Assembly (NCBI RefSeq): GCF_022869165.1
Contig: NZ_CP094929.1
Coordinates: 186,001 to 250,000, forward strand
From: Sphaerochaeta associata
GTDB taxonomy: Bacteria > Spirochaetota > Spirochaetia > Sphaerochaetales > Sphaerochaetaceae
DNA length: 64,000 bases
Direction: 5' to 3'
In this document: piece after piece, positions 36,454 through 45,042 of the stretch
Numbering within the stretch: position 1 is the stretch's first letter
Layout of the letters: each line of letters opens with the position of its first letter
Translations under genes and position numbers: made by a program
The notes under the pieces: generated by a model
The model's database searches: none
Seen by the model: only the letters and a program-made list of their open reading frames with translations
Told to the model about the DNA's origin: nothing

Positions 36454-37722
36454 TTACAATCCCAGACATCCAATAGGTACTACATGGACACCATCCTTTC
36501 TAGTATATGCATACTTTGTTCCTGTAAGTATCATGAGAAAAGAGGGGTGTTTCATTCTGTTTGTATCTAGCCGCTCCTGAAGTTTTAGAAGATTTCCGGC
36601 TGCCGTATCGATAGCACTGCCTCCAAGCTTTACCTCAACCAATCCAAAAGAACCATTTCTAAGATGAATAACTGCGTCACACTCGAGATCGGTTTTATCT
36701 CTGTAATGGTAAACATTCCCATCAAGAGCTTCTGCAAAGACTCGTAGGTCACGTATGCAGAGATTTTCAAAGAAAAGTCCCATGGTCTGTAAATCGTCTA
36801 ACAAATCTTGTGGCCCTATTCCCAATGATGCAGTAGCAATAGATGGATCGGTAAAATGCCGTGTATCAGTCGTTCTGATTGCGGTTTTTGAACGAAGCTT
36901 TGGGTTCCAAGCTGGAAGGTCTTCTACAACAAAAATCTTTTTTAATGCAGAAATATATGTATAGACAGTGTTATAATCAAGAGTATCAACATCATTCGCT
37001 ACCATATCATCACGAATTGTGGTTATTTTTGCATCTGAAGCTATAAATCTAGAATACGAATGCAATAAGTTTTTCATGCGTTGTGGATCTTTCGCGATTC
37101 CATCAACTCTAGATGCATCTTTATTAACAATCGAGTCTACATAATCAAATGCTTGTTGCAAGGCAACTCTTTGTGACTGGCCGATGGCTTTGGGCCATCC
37201 ACCTCTACAAATAAGGAATGCTAATTCCTCAATGGAAATGTTGCTATCTGCTGAGATTTCATTTTTTGAGCCAAATAGGGACCGTAAGGAGACCGACCCA
37301 TCAGAATCTTTACTCTCAAAAAGTGACATAGGCCGCATAGTCATTCTTGTTATGCGACCCGTCCCCGAGTGTGAATTTGACATATCGTCAGCTGGGACAA
37401 AGGATCCGGTGAGAATGAATTGATTGAATTCATCCCGCTTATCAACATCAAAACGGATGGCATCCCATAGTTTTGGTGCAAGTTGCCATTCATCGATAAG
37501 CCTGGGAGTTTTTCCTTTAAGTAGTTGCAATGGATTCAACTCTGCTAAAGCGAGATTTTGTTCTTTGTCCAAGGGATCTTGCATATACACAACGCTTTTC
37601 GCTTTTTGCAATGCTGTAGTTGTTTTTCCACACCATTTTGGCCCTTCAATAAGTACGGCACCTTTGGCTTCAAGCCCATCGCTTAATACTATATCTGCAA
37701 TTCTAGGAAGATACTCTTTCAT
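36454..37722 (-). CDS. AAA_14 / DUF4143 ATP-binding protein (second, distinct subfamily)
   Basis: A 422-residue protein with Walker A EGPKWCGKTTTA (about 26-37) and Walker B-like PRLIDEWQLAP. QFILTGSF and the central helical region follow. The C-terminal DUF4143 nuclease-like core is KTDLECDAVIHL ... FGLVEVKLGG. It shares family, but little sequence, with the gene at 27202. Codon use is AT-rich compared with the operon next to it, suggesting lateral acquisition. Its upstream side holds a tandem repeat array. Confidence 0.85.
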   Translation of the reverse strand: MKEYLPRIADIVLSDGLEAKGAVLIEGPKWCGKTTTALQKAKSVVYMQDPLDKEQNLALAELNPLQLLKGKTPRLIDEWQLAPKLWDAIRFDVDKRDEFNQFILTGSFVPADDMSNSHSGTGRITRMTMRPMSLFESKDSDGSVSLRSLFGSKNEISADSNISIEELAFLICRGGWPKAIGQSQRVALQQAFDYVDSIVNKDASRVDGIAKDPQRMKNLLHSYSRFIASDAKITTIRDDMVANDVDTLDYNTVYTYISALKKIFVVEDLPAWNPKLRSKTAIRTTDTRHFTDPSIATASLGIGPQDLLDDLQTMGLFFENLCIRDLRVFAEALDGNVYHYRDKTDLECDAVIHLRNGSFGLVEVKLGGSAIDTAAGNLLKLQERLDTNRMKHPSFLMILTGTKYAYTRKDGVHVVPIGCLGL

Positions 37723-37776
37723 ATGGATTTCTCCTTCAAGAATAAATTATTATAAAAAAATGAAATAGTCAACCAA

Positions 37777-37975
37777 ATTCAGTAGAATGGACCGTTTTCA
37801 TTCAGTAGAATGGACCGTTTTCATTCAGTAGAATGGACCGTTTTCATTCAGTAGAATGGACCGTTTTCATTCAGTAGAATGGACCGTTTTCATTCAGTAG
37901 AATGGACCGTTTTCATTCAGTAGAATGGACCGTTTTCATTCAGTAGAATGGACCGTTTTCATTCAGTAGAATGGA
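37777..37975. repeat. Perfect 23-bp tandem repeat array (8 full units plus 15 bp)
   Basis: Units start at 37777, 37800, 37823, 37846, 37869, 37892, 37915 and 37938, with a partial unit at 37961-37975. Each contains the core AGTAGAATGGACCG. Units are identical and contiguous with no spacers, so this is not CRISPR. The ATGGACCGTTTT part recalls the repeated terminal sequences of IS21-family elements, but no transposase is nearby. Confidence 0.97.
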
Positions 37976-38373
37976 TTAGAATCCATACCTCGATCCGGTT
38001 CCTCTCACACTGCGATACGCTTGAAATAATCCTTTGCTTCTTTTCTATTGGGGAATTTTTCCTTTGAGCTCTTTTACGAGTATGCGAACTGTTGTACATG
38101 GGCACATCTTGGAAGGAAGGGTGATGCACTGGTTTTTGTATTCTGCATATTTTGTCTCAACGATTGAAATTGCTGAATTGGTGAGAAGGTGCTTTATCAA
38201 AGGAAAATGACCATATAAATGAGATAAAACCTCACTAAGATGTATATTTCTCGATAACTATCCGGACTTACTCATTGAGCTCTCTTGTCTAGTCTGCTCG
38301 ATGCCTGTTTAGACCGACAACGATTCTTGTCGGTCCGTCTCAGTACAGAGAGACAATTGCTTGAACACTGAGA
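37976..38373. other. Intergenic region without a recognisable gene
   Basis: About 400 bp between the repeat array and the terminator of the glycoside operon. No open frame with an SD or a known family is seen on either strand. It may hold remnants of the element that brought in the DUF4143 gene. Confidence 0.5.
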
Positions 38374-38411
38374 GTAATAAAGCAGGCCGGCCTCCTATGA
38401 AGCCGACCTGC
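38374..38411 (-). terminator. Terminator of the glycoside-use operon (minus strand)
   Basis: Stem GCAGG-C-CGGC (38382-38391) / GCCG-A-CCTGC (38402-38411) with one mismatch. On the minus strand it is followed by TTTATTAC. Confidence 0.6.
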
Positions 38412-38453
38412 AAAGGGTGTTATGAAGAACTCAGAAGTAGGGCCTACCCCGTA

Positions 38454-39326
38454 TCAACCTTTGACGCCTCCGAGCATGAGGCCTGAAACGAAATGTTTCT
38501 GCACGAACGGGTAGATGATCAGAACCGGAAGCATGCCCAGTACCATGACTGCCATCTTCAGGTTGTTGTAGACATACTGACCACCGCCGAGCGACTCGTC
38601 GGATTCGAACATCAATGAGCGCAAGACCACCTGCAGGGTGTACTTGCGGCTGTCGTTGATGAACATGATAACCTCGAAATACCTGTTCCAGTAACTTACA
38701 AAGTAAAACAACGTAACAGCGGCAATGATGGAGACCGAAAGAGGCAGGACGATTTTCAGCAGGATGGTAACGTCGTTGCAGCCGTCGAGGGTGGCGCTCT
38801 CAATCAGCGAGACCGGGATGCTGGTCATATAGTTCTTGATGATGACCAAATTGAACGTCGAGATGGCAACCGGGAATATGATCGCCCCCATGCTGTTGAT
38901 GAGCCCAAGCGACCGTACAACGATGTAGAAGGGCATAATGCCCGCATCGAAGACCATCGTGAACACAATCGCCTTCATGATGATTGACCTGCCCACCAGA
39001 TGCTTCTGCGCCAAGGCGAAGCCCATCGGAACGGTGATCAGCATCGAAAGCGCGGTGCCCAAGAAGGCTACGAACAGCGAGTTCTTGAAGGCTCCCATGT
39101 AGCCGCTGTTGAGCACGCGCCAGTAGTTCTGCAGCGTGAACGAACGGGGCATGAGCAGGTAGTCGGCACCCATGACATCAATGTCTTTGGCAACGGAGGT
39201 GATGAGGACGTTCCAGATGGGAATGATGAAGATCAGGCAGATGAATGCCAAAAGCAGGGTGTTGATCACCCGAAAGAGCTTGCGGCTCCCGCTTTCGCGG
39301 ATTGTGGTCGGTGTGGTTTGCTTCAT
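38454..39326 (-). CDS. Carbohydrate ABC transporter permease, LplC/YtcP type
   Basis: A 290-residue CUT1 permease with six membrane segments. The N-terminal helix LLLAFICLIFIIPIWNVLITS and the loop DYLLMPRSFTLQNYWRV are typical of the LplC branch. The EAA contact loop to the ATPase is ESATLDGCNDVTILLKIVLPLS. It pairs with the LplB-type permease 10 bp upstream. No ATPase gene is in the operon, so a shared MsmK-like ATPase elsewhere is expected. Confidence 0.9.
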   Translation of the reverse strand: MKQTTPTTIRESGSRKLFRVINTLLLAFICLIFIIPIWNVLITSVAKDIDVMGADYLLMPRSFTLQNYWRVLNSGYMGAFKNSLFVAFLGTALSMLITVPMGFALAQKHLVGRSIIMKAIVFTMVFDAGIMPFYIVVRSLGLINSMGAIIFPVAISTFNLVIIKNYMTSIPVSLIESATLDGCNDVTILLKIVLPLSVSIIAAVTLFYFVSYWNRYFEVIMFINDSRKYTLQVVLRSLMFESDESLGGGQYVYNNLKMAVMVLGMLPVLIIYPFVQKHFVSGLMLGGVKG

Positions 39327-39336
39327 GCTCTATCTC

Positions 39337-40260
39337 CTACAGAATCGGTTCGTCCAGGAACCGGGCGCTGAGCTTGTTGGTGGAGAGCACCAACGTCAAG
39401 CTGACAATGGACGTGAACATACCCACTGCGATCGAATATCCCAAATCACCTGCAAGCACCCCTTCGCGGAATACATAGGTCTGCAGTACATCGGCCACGT
39501 CGTAGACGGCGGCGTTATACATGACCAGCACCTGCTCGAATATCAGCAGCACATGGCTGAGGTTGAGAAGCAGCATGGTCACAATCGTGGAACGGATGCC
39601 CGGAATCGTCACATGCCACAGCCGTCCCCAGTGGCCGGCCCCGTCGATGGTCGCAGCCTCGTAGAGCTCGGGCTGGACCGTCGTCAGGCTCGCCACATAG
39701 ATGACCGCCCCGTAGCCCATCTGACGCCAGATGTAGGAGCTGACCAGAACAGGACGGAAGAATTTCGCACTCGCCATGAAATAGACCGGCTCGCCACCGA
39801 ATTTGGTGATGATGTTGTTCACCAAGCCGGTGGAAGGGGAGAGCAAGTTAACGAAAATACTGCCCACCACAACCCAGCTGAAGAAGTAGGGAATGTAGAT
39901 GAGAAACTGAATGAACCGCTTGGACTTCACGCTCTTCAGCTCATTGATCATCAGGGCGACGATGAGCGGGGCGGGGAAGTAGAAGACAATGTTCGCCAGG
40001 CTGATAACCAACGTATTACGGAACGCATTCCAGAAAATCGTCGAGGAGAGCAGGCGCTGGAAATTCTCCAGTCCTACAAACGAAACCTTCGAGCGGAATC
40101 CATAGTCGGTGAATCCCAGGCTCAACCCCAAGAGGGGAAGGTATTTGAACAAGAGGTACCAAACCACGCCCGGCAGGAGCATCAGAAGCAGGAACTTCTG
40201 GCTCTTCAGCCGAGTCAAGAGCGGTGGTTTTGTACGAATAACTAATGGTTTGTCTGCCAT
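39337..40260 (-). CDS. Carbohydrate ABC transporter permease, LplB type
   Basis: The ATG at 40260 has SD AAGGAG 7 nt upstream, so the longer frame from 40284 is not used. The 307-residue protein has six membrane segments, with the MLLPGVVWYLLFKYLPLLGL first helix and the EAA loop EAATIDGAGHWGRLWHVTIP. It forms the channel with LplC. Together with the damaged binding protein upstream they make a CUT1 oligosaccharide importer. The neighbouring GH3 enzyme suggests a beta-linked oligosaccharide. Confidence 0.9.
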   Translation of the reverse strand: MADKPLVIRTKPPLLTRLKSQKFLLLMLLPGVVWYLLFKYLPLLGLSLGFTDYGFRSKVSFVGLENFQRLLSSTIFWNAFRNTLVISLANIVFYFPAPLIVALMINELKSVKSKRFIQFLIYIPYFFSWVVVGSIFVNLLSPSTGLVNNIITKFGGEPVYFMASAKFFRPVLVSSYIWRQMGYGAVIYVASLTTVQPELYEAATIDGAGHWGRLWHVTIPGIRSTIVTMLLLNLSHVLLIFEQVLVMYNAAVYDVADVLQTYVFREGVLAGDLGYSIAVGMFTSIVSLTLVLSTNKLSARFLDEPIL

Positions 40261-40271
40261 CGCATGACTCC

Positions 40272-42368
40272 TTATCGAATACAACGTAATACTGCGGGTT
40301 TGTCCGCGCCAAGCATCAAGCTTTTCTCATCCGGCTGGCTCGAGCCTGCATACAGGGTATAGGGACCGCTCACTGTATGGCGGATTCCCTCTGTGTCAAC
40401 GGCAGTGAAGCGCCGCTTTTCAATGCGTAAGTGTACCAGTTTTTCCTCGTCCCCTTGAAGCAGCACACTGCTCATGCCGCAAAGCACAGGATGAGGTGGA
40501 AGATCGGGTCCTTCCATCTTCAAGTAGAGCTGCACCACCGTTCTCGATGCAATAGAGGAGGTATTGCGAACCGAAACCGCAACCTCTACATCACCCTCAT
40601 CGGTCTCTTTTGCCTGCAACCCGTCAAAAGAGAAGGATGCATAGGACAGGCCGAAACCGAAGGGGTAGAGCACATCGCAATGGTCACAGTAACGGTAGGT
40701 TCGACGATTCAGCGAATAGTCGGTGAAGGCGGGCAGCACCGCCTCGGCCTTGTAGAACGTGACCGGAAGCTTTCCCGACGGACTGAAGGCGCCGAACAAG
40801 AGGTGTGCGATCGCCCTTCCTCCCTCCTGGCCTGGATACCAGCCCTGGATGAGGGCCCTCACATTGGAATACTGCTCGATTTCGGGGTCGAGGCTGCCTC
40901 CGGACAACAGGACCACGATGATCGGCTTGCCCGTCCGGGCTACTGCCTTGAGCAGCTTTCTTTGGCACAATGGAAGTCGCAAGTCATCCTTGTCTCCCGC
41001 CCAGCCGCCGTTGCCGTCGTCGTGCATCTCACCTTCGACCGTCTCGTTCAGTCCCAGACAGAGTACCACCACATCACTGGCCTTGGCCATGAACACAGCC
41101 TCGGAGAGCCTGTCGTCCTCCTTGGCAAGTCGTTCCACCTTGTTCTTTGTCAGACCCGAGCCTTCGCTGTACAAGATTCTTGCATACTCTTGGGTATACT
41201 CCCGCAGACCTTCAAGAATCGTGACATACCTGCTTGAGGTGCCATGGTAGTTGCCCCAGAGGGCCTGGGTGCTGTCGGCATTCGGTCCGATGACCGCAAT
41301 GGAGCCGACATCCTTCTTCCTCAAGGGAAGCAGGCCATCGTTCTTCAGCAGAACCAACGAGCGGCAGGAAGCCTCATAGGAGAGAAGGGCATGTTCTTCG
41401 CTGTCCAGGCTCTCAAGGCCCAGATTGTCGTACACGGTAGCCCGGTCGAACTGGCCCAGCTTGAAGCGGGTGGTCATCACCCGAACTGCGGCCTGCTTGA
41501 TCTCTTCTCGGCTTATCAGGCCTTTCTGAAAGGCCTTGTCCAGGCTCTGGTACTCGCAGCCGCAGGCAAGGTCGCACCCCCGCTTCAAAGCCAGGGCCGC
41601 CGACTCCTCCTCGCCCTTGGTGACCTTGTGGTTGAGGTGGAAATCGCGAATAGCCCAGCAGTCGGAGATGTACATGCCTTCAAAGCCCCACTCGCCTCTG
41701 AGCTTGTGCTCCATCAAAAAGGAGCTGGCGCAACACGGTTCGCCGTTGAGGGCACTGTATGCGCCCATCACAGCATCGACCATTGCTTCCTTCACAGCCG
41801 CCTCGAAAGCGGGCAGGTAGGTCTCCTCCAAGTCTTTCTTGCTTACTACAGCATTAAAGCCGTGCCTAAGAGGCTCAGGGCCGCTATGGGCGGCAAAGTG
41901 CTTGACGCAGGAGGCCGTCTTGAGCACCGACTCTTCACCCTGCAGTCCCTTGATGAAGGCTACCGCAAGACGTTCAGTCAAATACGGGTCCTCTCCAAAG
42001 GTCTCTTGGCCGCGTCCCCAGCGGGGGTCGCGGAAGATGTTCACATTCGGCGACCAGACGGTAAGGCCCTTGTAGATGTCCCGGTCTCCCTCGGCTTTGT
42101 AGAGATTGTATTTGGCCCGCTGCTCGGTTGAGACTACAGAAGCGATCGATGAGATGAACTCGGGATCGAAGAGGGAAGCCAAACCGATGGCCTGGGGGAA
42201 CACGGTGGCGGTTCCGCTGCGTGCGGCTCCATGCAATCCCTCGTTCCACCAGTTGTAGGCAGGGATGCCCAGGCTCTCGATGGCAGGGGCGTCGTGGCGG
42301 AGCTGACTCATCATCTGAGGCAGGTTCATGCGTTCTACCAGCTCTTGCGCTCTCTGTCGTGCGTTCAT
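40272..42368 (-). CDS. Glycoside hydrolase family 3 (beta-glucosidase/beta-xylosidase)
   Basis: A 698-residue protein without a signal peptide, so cytoplasmic. The N-terminal barrel has YNWWNEGLHGAARSG, NIFRDPRWGRGQETFGEDP, KHFAAHSGPEP and the nucleophile Asp in EGMYISDCWAI. The C-terminal alpha/beta domain (VIGPNADSTQALWGNYHG, LNETVEGEMHDD) and a fibronectin III-like domain (VRNTSSIASRTVVQLYLK) follow. The sequence pattern is closest to the xylosidase/plant-type branch. It cleaves sugars imported by the adjacent ABC transporter. Confidence 0.9.
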   Translation of the reverse strand: MNARQRAQELVERMNLPQMMSQLRHDAPAIESLGIPAYNWWNEGLHGAARSGTATVFPQAIGLASLFDPEFISSIASVVSTEQRAKYNLYKAEGDRDIYKGLTVWSPNVNIFRDPRWGRGQETFGEDPYLTERLAVAFIKGLQGEESVLKTASCVKHFAAHSGPEPLRHGFNAVVSKKDLEETYLPAFEAAVKEAMVDAVMGAYSALNGEPCCASSFLMEHKLRGEWGFEGMYISDCWAIRDFHLNHKVTKGEEESAALALKRGCDLACGCEYQSLDKAFQKGLISREEIKQAAVRVMTTRFKLGQFDRATVYDNLGLESLDSEEHALLSYEASCRSLVLLKNDGLLPLRKKDVGSIAVIGPNADSTQALWGNYHGTSSRYVTILEGLREYTQEYARILYSEGSGLTKNKVERLAKEDDRLSEAVFMAKASDVVVLCLGLNETVEGEMHDDGNGGWAGDKDDLRLPLCQRKLLKAVARTGKPIIVVLLSGGSLDPEIEQYSNVRALIQGWYPGQEGGRAIAHLLFGAFSPSGKLPVTFYKAEAVLPAFTDYSLNRRTYRYCDHCDVLYPFGFGLSYASFSFDGLQAKETDEGDVEVAVSVRNTSSIASRTVVQLYLKMEGPDLPPHPVLCGMSSVLLQGDEEKLVHLRIEKRRFTAVDTEGIRHTVSGPYTLYAGSSQPDEKSLMLGADKPAVLRCIR

Positions 42369-42451
42369 TGCATCCTCTTCATGGTCAATCTAAAGAATCG
42401 GTTTCCAGGGGACCCCGGAAACCGATAACCAGTCGTTGTTCGCTTCTTCTC

Positions 42452-43930
42452 TTAGCGGGCTGCGTTCAGTTCCTCGAGGATCTTCGGTCCGTTGATCGAT
42501 TTCCAGAAGTTCTCGTACTCGGCCAGGCCCTGCTCCAGGGAGACGGTTCCGACGATGATCTTCGTAGCGATCGACTCACGGGTGCTCTTGATCGAAGGAG
42601 CGACGCGGTCGTAGGCAACCGATACTCCGACAGGGACATCGGCGGCATGGTTCGGACCGAGGTTGGCCGACATTGCCTTGATGTGCTCTATCTGCTTGGG
42701 CAGACCCTGCTTGAGAGCCGGGGTGAGCGCGAAAGCGAGGTTGTTGATATCGATGTCGATGAACGAGTCGCTGAGGTAGTTGAGCGTGTACTTGTACCCG
42801 CTGTTCGCTGCCTTGGCGCTGGGGACAATGGCCTTGTTCGCATCGAGGGTGTAGTGCTTGCCTTCAAGCCCGATCCCGAAGAATGCCGGGTAGACCTCTG
42901 GATCGGTGACGATGGTCTCGAGGACCTTCACAGCAGCATCGGGATTCTTGGTCTTGGATGAGACGACGAATGCGGTCTGGGTCGCCTCGTTGAGGCTTCC
43001 TCCGAATCCCTCGGGTCCAACAATCTTATAGACCAGGTGCATCTCGGTGTACTTGTTCGCGGCCGTGGTGTTCTGCACGTAGTTGATGTAGTTGGTGACA
43101 TAGTCTATGGAGGAAGCGGCCTGGCCGGTATAGGTCTTCTCACGCATGCCGCTGTTCTCGGTGGTGATGAACTCCTGGTTCAAGACGCCGTCCACATACA
43201 GCTGGCGCAGGTAGGCAAGAGCATTCTTCATCTCAGGAGTCTGGAACCCGTCGACAAAGACGCCGTCCTGAAGATAGACCCCACCCCACGCTCCAAAGGA
43301 GTTGTAGAAGAACTGGAAGTTGTCGACTCACTTGGGGAAGTTGAAGGGAATGATTCCCTTGCCGACGAACTTCGCCATCTCGGTGCGGAACTCTTCGGTG
43401 GTCGGGGTGCTGGAAAGCTTGACGCCATACTGCTCCATCAGGTCCTTGCGGATGAAGATGGCCTTGCTCTTGGGGTAGTTGTAGGGAACAAAATAGGTCT
43501 TGCCGTCGATCTGCAGGTCCTTGAACAGGTTGGGGTCGAGCTTGGATAGGGCGGGACTGTTCTTGATGTAATCGGTCAAGTCAAGAATCTGCTCACGGGC
43601 GACCATGGTCGGAATCTTGGTCATTGCCTGGGCTACGACGAACAAGTCGGGGATGTCCCCGCTGTTTACCAGCGTGGCAAGCTTGTCGGTGTAGGAGGCA
43701 AGCGGGGGGATGATGGGGTTGATCTTGGTCCCCGTCTTCGATTCGATCAGGGCGGTAATGGCACCCTGAAGTTCCGGGTCGGTACTCAGACCGTAGGTGT
43801 TGTCGGCGGTGGCGAGTGTAAGGGTCGGGGTCTGGGCAACACTTGCATCTTTCTGTCCTGCGGCCACAACGGCGGTCAGACAGAGCAGCAGGGTTGCAAA
43901 GGTAAGCAGTAAGCGCTTGGTGTTCAACAT
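42452..43930 (-). pseudogene. Extracellular sugar-binding lipoprotein (LplA-like), interrupted by an in-frame TGA
   Basis: The ATG at 43930 has SD GAGGAGG. The signal peptide is LNTKRLLLTFATLLLCLTAV ending VAAG. After residue 200 (IPFNFPK) a TGA at 43328-43330 interrupts the frame. The same frame continues VDNFQFFYNSFGAWGGVYLQ and runs to AAR at 42452, giving the 490-residue length normal for LplA-type CUT1 binding proteins. No insertion or deletion is involved. A CGA or TGG to TGA change would explain it. If real, the transporter lacks a working binding protein. The protein would recognise the oligosaccharide for the permeases downstream. Confidence 0.82.
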
Positions 43931-43974
43931 AGGATTCCTCCTCTCTAGTTTACTCACATTGAGCAGTTGTAGGT

Positions 43975-44041
43975 AGTATAGGGGCCCTTTTTTCTCCAGT
44001 CGTTAGCAGAAAGGGAGAAATAGTTATACTTTTTCGTAGAT
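43975..44041 (-). promoter_or_regulatory. AraC-activated promoter of the glycoside operon
   Basis: On the minus strand: ATCTACGAAAAAGTATAAC (44041-44023), then TTCTGCTAACGAC 11 bp further, then TATACT (43980-43975), 42 bp after the first element. The same three elements with the same spacing occur at 44942-45008. No good -35 box is present, as expected for an activated promoter. Confidence 0.65.
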
Positions 44042-44105
44042 ACGGTATTGTTCTTGTCCGGCCATCTTTTATAGGATGTCTGCAGCAAAGCAAGGAGTAT
44101 GGGCC

Positions 44106-44942
44106 ATGTACGTACGCATTACCTCGTCAGGAAGGTTTTATTACAAGGAAGGGGAAGGCAAGAGCGAGCACCACCACCAGGACGACTATCAGATCCAGCT
44201 CGTCTATGCCGGCAAGGCACGCAACTATTTCGACGGCCAACCCTATGACCTGGAGAGCGGGGACATTGTCTTCTGCCGCAAGGGCCGCTACCACGCCTTC
44301 AGTGCAACCAGCAAGGAAGGGGTGAAAATGCTGGAGGTGAAGTTCACCTCAGCCGATGAGAGTGTACAGGAGGTACTGGGTGGCATCGACACCAAGTTCG
44401 CCGATCGTGAGAACCAGATCTATACACTGCTGTCCCGCATTGTCCTGGAGGGACAGCGTAAAGCCTTGCACTACCGTTCGATGTCCTCGGCCCTCTTGAT
44501 GGAGTGCCTGCTCTCCATGAACCGCCTGTGCCTTGAACACTCGCTGCCCCTGTATGAATCGAATCCGATTCACCAGCTGCGCCGATCCTCGTTGGCAACC
44601 AAGAGCGAAGTACTGGACAGTGTCGATGCCTATATCAACAGCCATATCGGCACATCCTTCAGCCTCTCCCAGATGGCTGATGAGTGTGGATACAACCAGG
44701 ACTACCTGTACCGGGTGATCAAGAAGCAGACAGGATTGTCGGCGATCAAGTACATCAACCTGGTCAAGTTCGAGCGCTCGCTCTCTCTCATCCAGAACAC
44801 CGAGCTGTCGCTCAGCGAGATCGGGTGGAACCTTGGTTTTGAGAACCTTCAGTACTTCTCGCGCTTCTTCAAACAGCACGGCGGCATCGCCCCATCGGAG
44901 TATATCGAGAAGGTGAGGCGCACTACTCGTACCGACTACTAA
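44106..44942 (+). CDS. AraC-family transcriptional regulator with cupin sensor domain
   Basis: The ATG at 44106 has SD AAGGAG 8 nt upstream. The 278-residue protein has an N-terminal cupin (HHHQDDYQIQLVYAGKA, DLESGDIVFCRKGRYHAF) that binds the sugar. The C-terminal double helix-turn-helix is FSLSQMADECGYNQDYLYRVIKKQTG and LSEIGWNLGFENLQYFSRFFKQHGG, the AraC signature. It lies between two operons that carry the same bipartite site, so it most likely activates both. Confidence 0.9.
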   Translation: MYVRITSSGRFYYKEGEGKSEHHHQDDYQIQLVYAGKARNYFDGQPYDLESGDIVFCRKGRYHAFSATSKEGVKMLEVKFTSADESVQEVLGGIDTKFADRENQIYTLLSRIVLEGQRKALHYRSMSSALLMECLLSMNRLCLEHSLPLYESNPIHQLRRSSLATKSEVLDSVDAYINSHIGTSFSLSQMADECGYNQDYLYRVIKKQTGLSAIKYINLVKFERSLSLIQNTELSLSEIGWNLGFENLQYFSRFFKQHGGIAPSEYIEKVRRTTRTDY

Positions 44943-45008
44943 TCTACGAAAAAGGATAACTTCTGCCGGCATTCTGCCAACGACAAACGCTCTTTGAGGA
45001 CGTATACT
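44942..45008 (+). promoter_or_regulatory. AraC-activated promoter of the oxidoreductase operon
   Basis: ATCTACGAAAAAGGATAAC (44942-44960), TTCTGCCAACGAC (44972-44984), TATACT (45003-45008). Identical layout to the promoter at 43975-44041 on the other strand. Confidence 0.65.
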
Positions 45009-45042
45009 TTTGGGCAAACAGAGTATGAACGGGAGGAGCGGC

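Noticed and set aside
37777-37975. CRISPR array
   Set aside because: The repeats are contiguous and identical with no unique spacers, and no cas gene is present.
43328-43330. TGA as selenocysteine codon, given selD in the window
   Set aside because: No SECIS-like hairpin follows, binding proteins do not use selenocysteine, and other genes here carry TAA and TAG stops as well.
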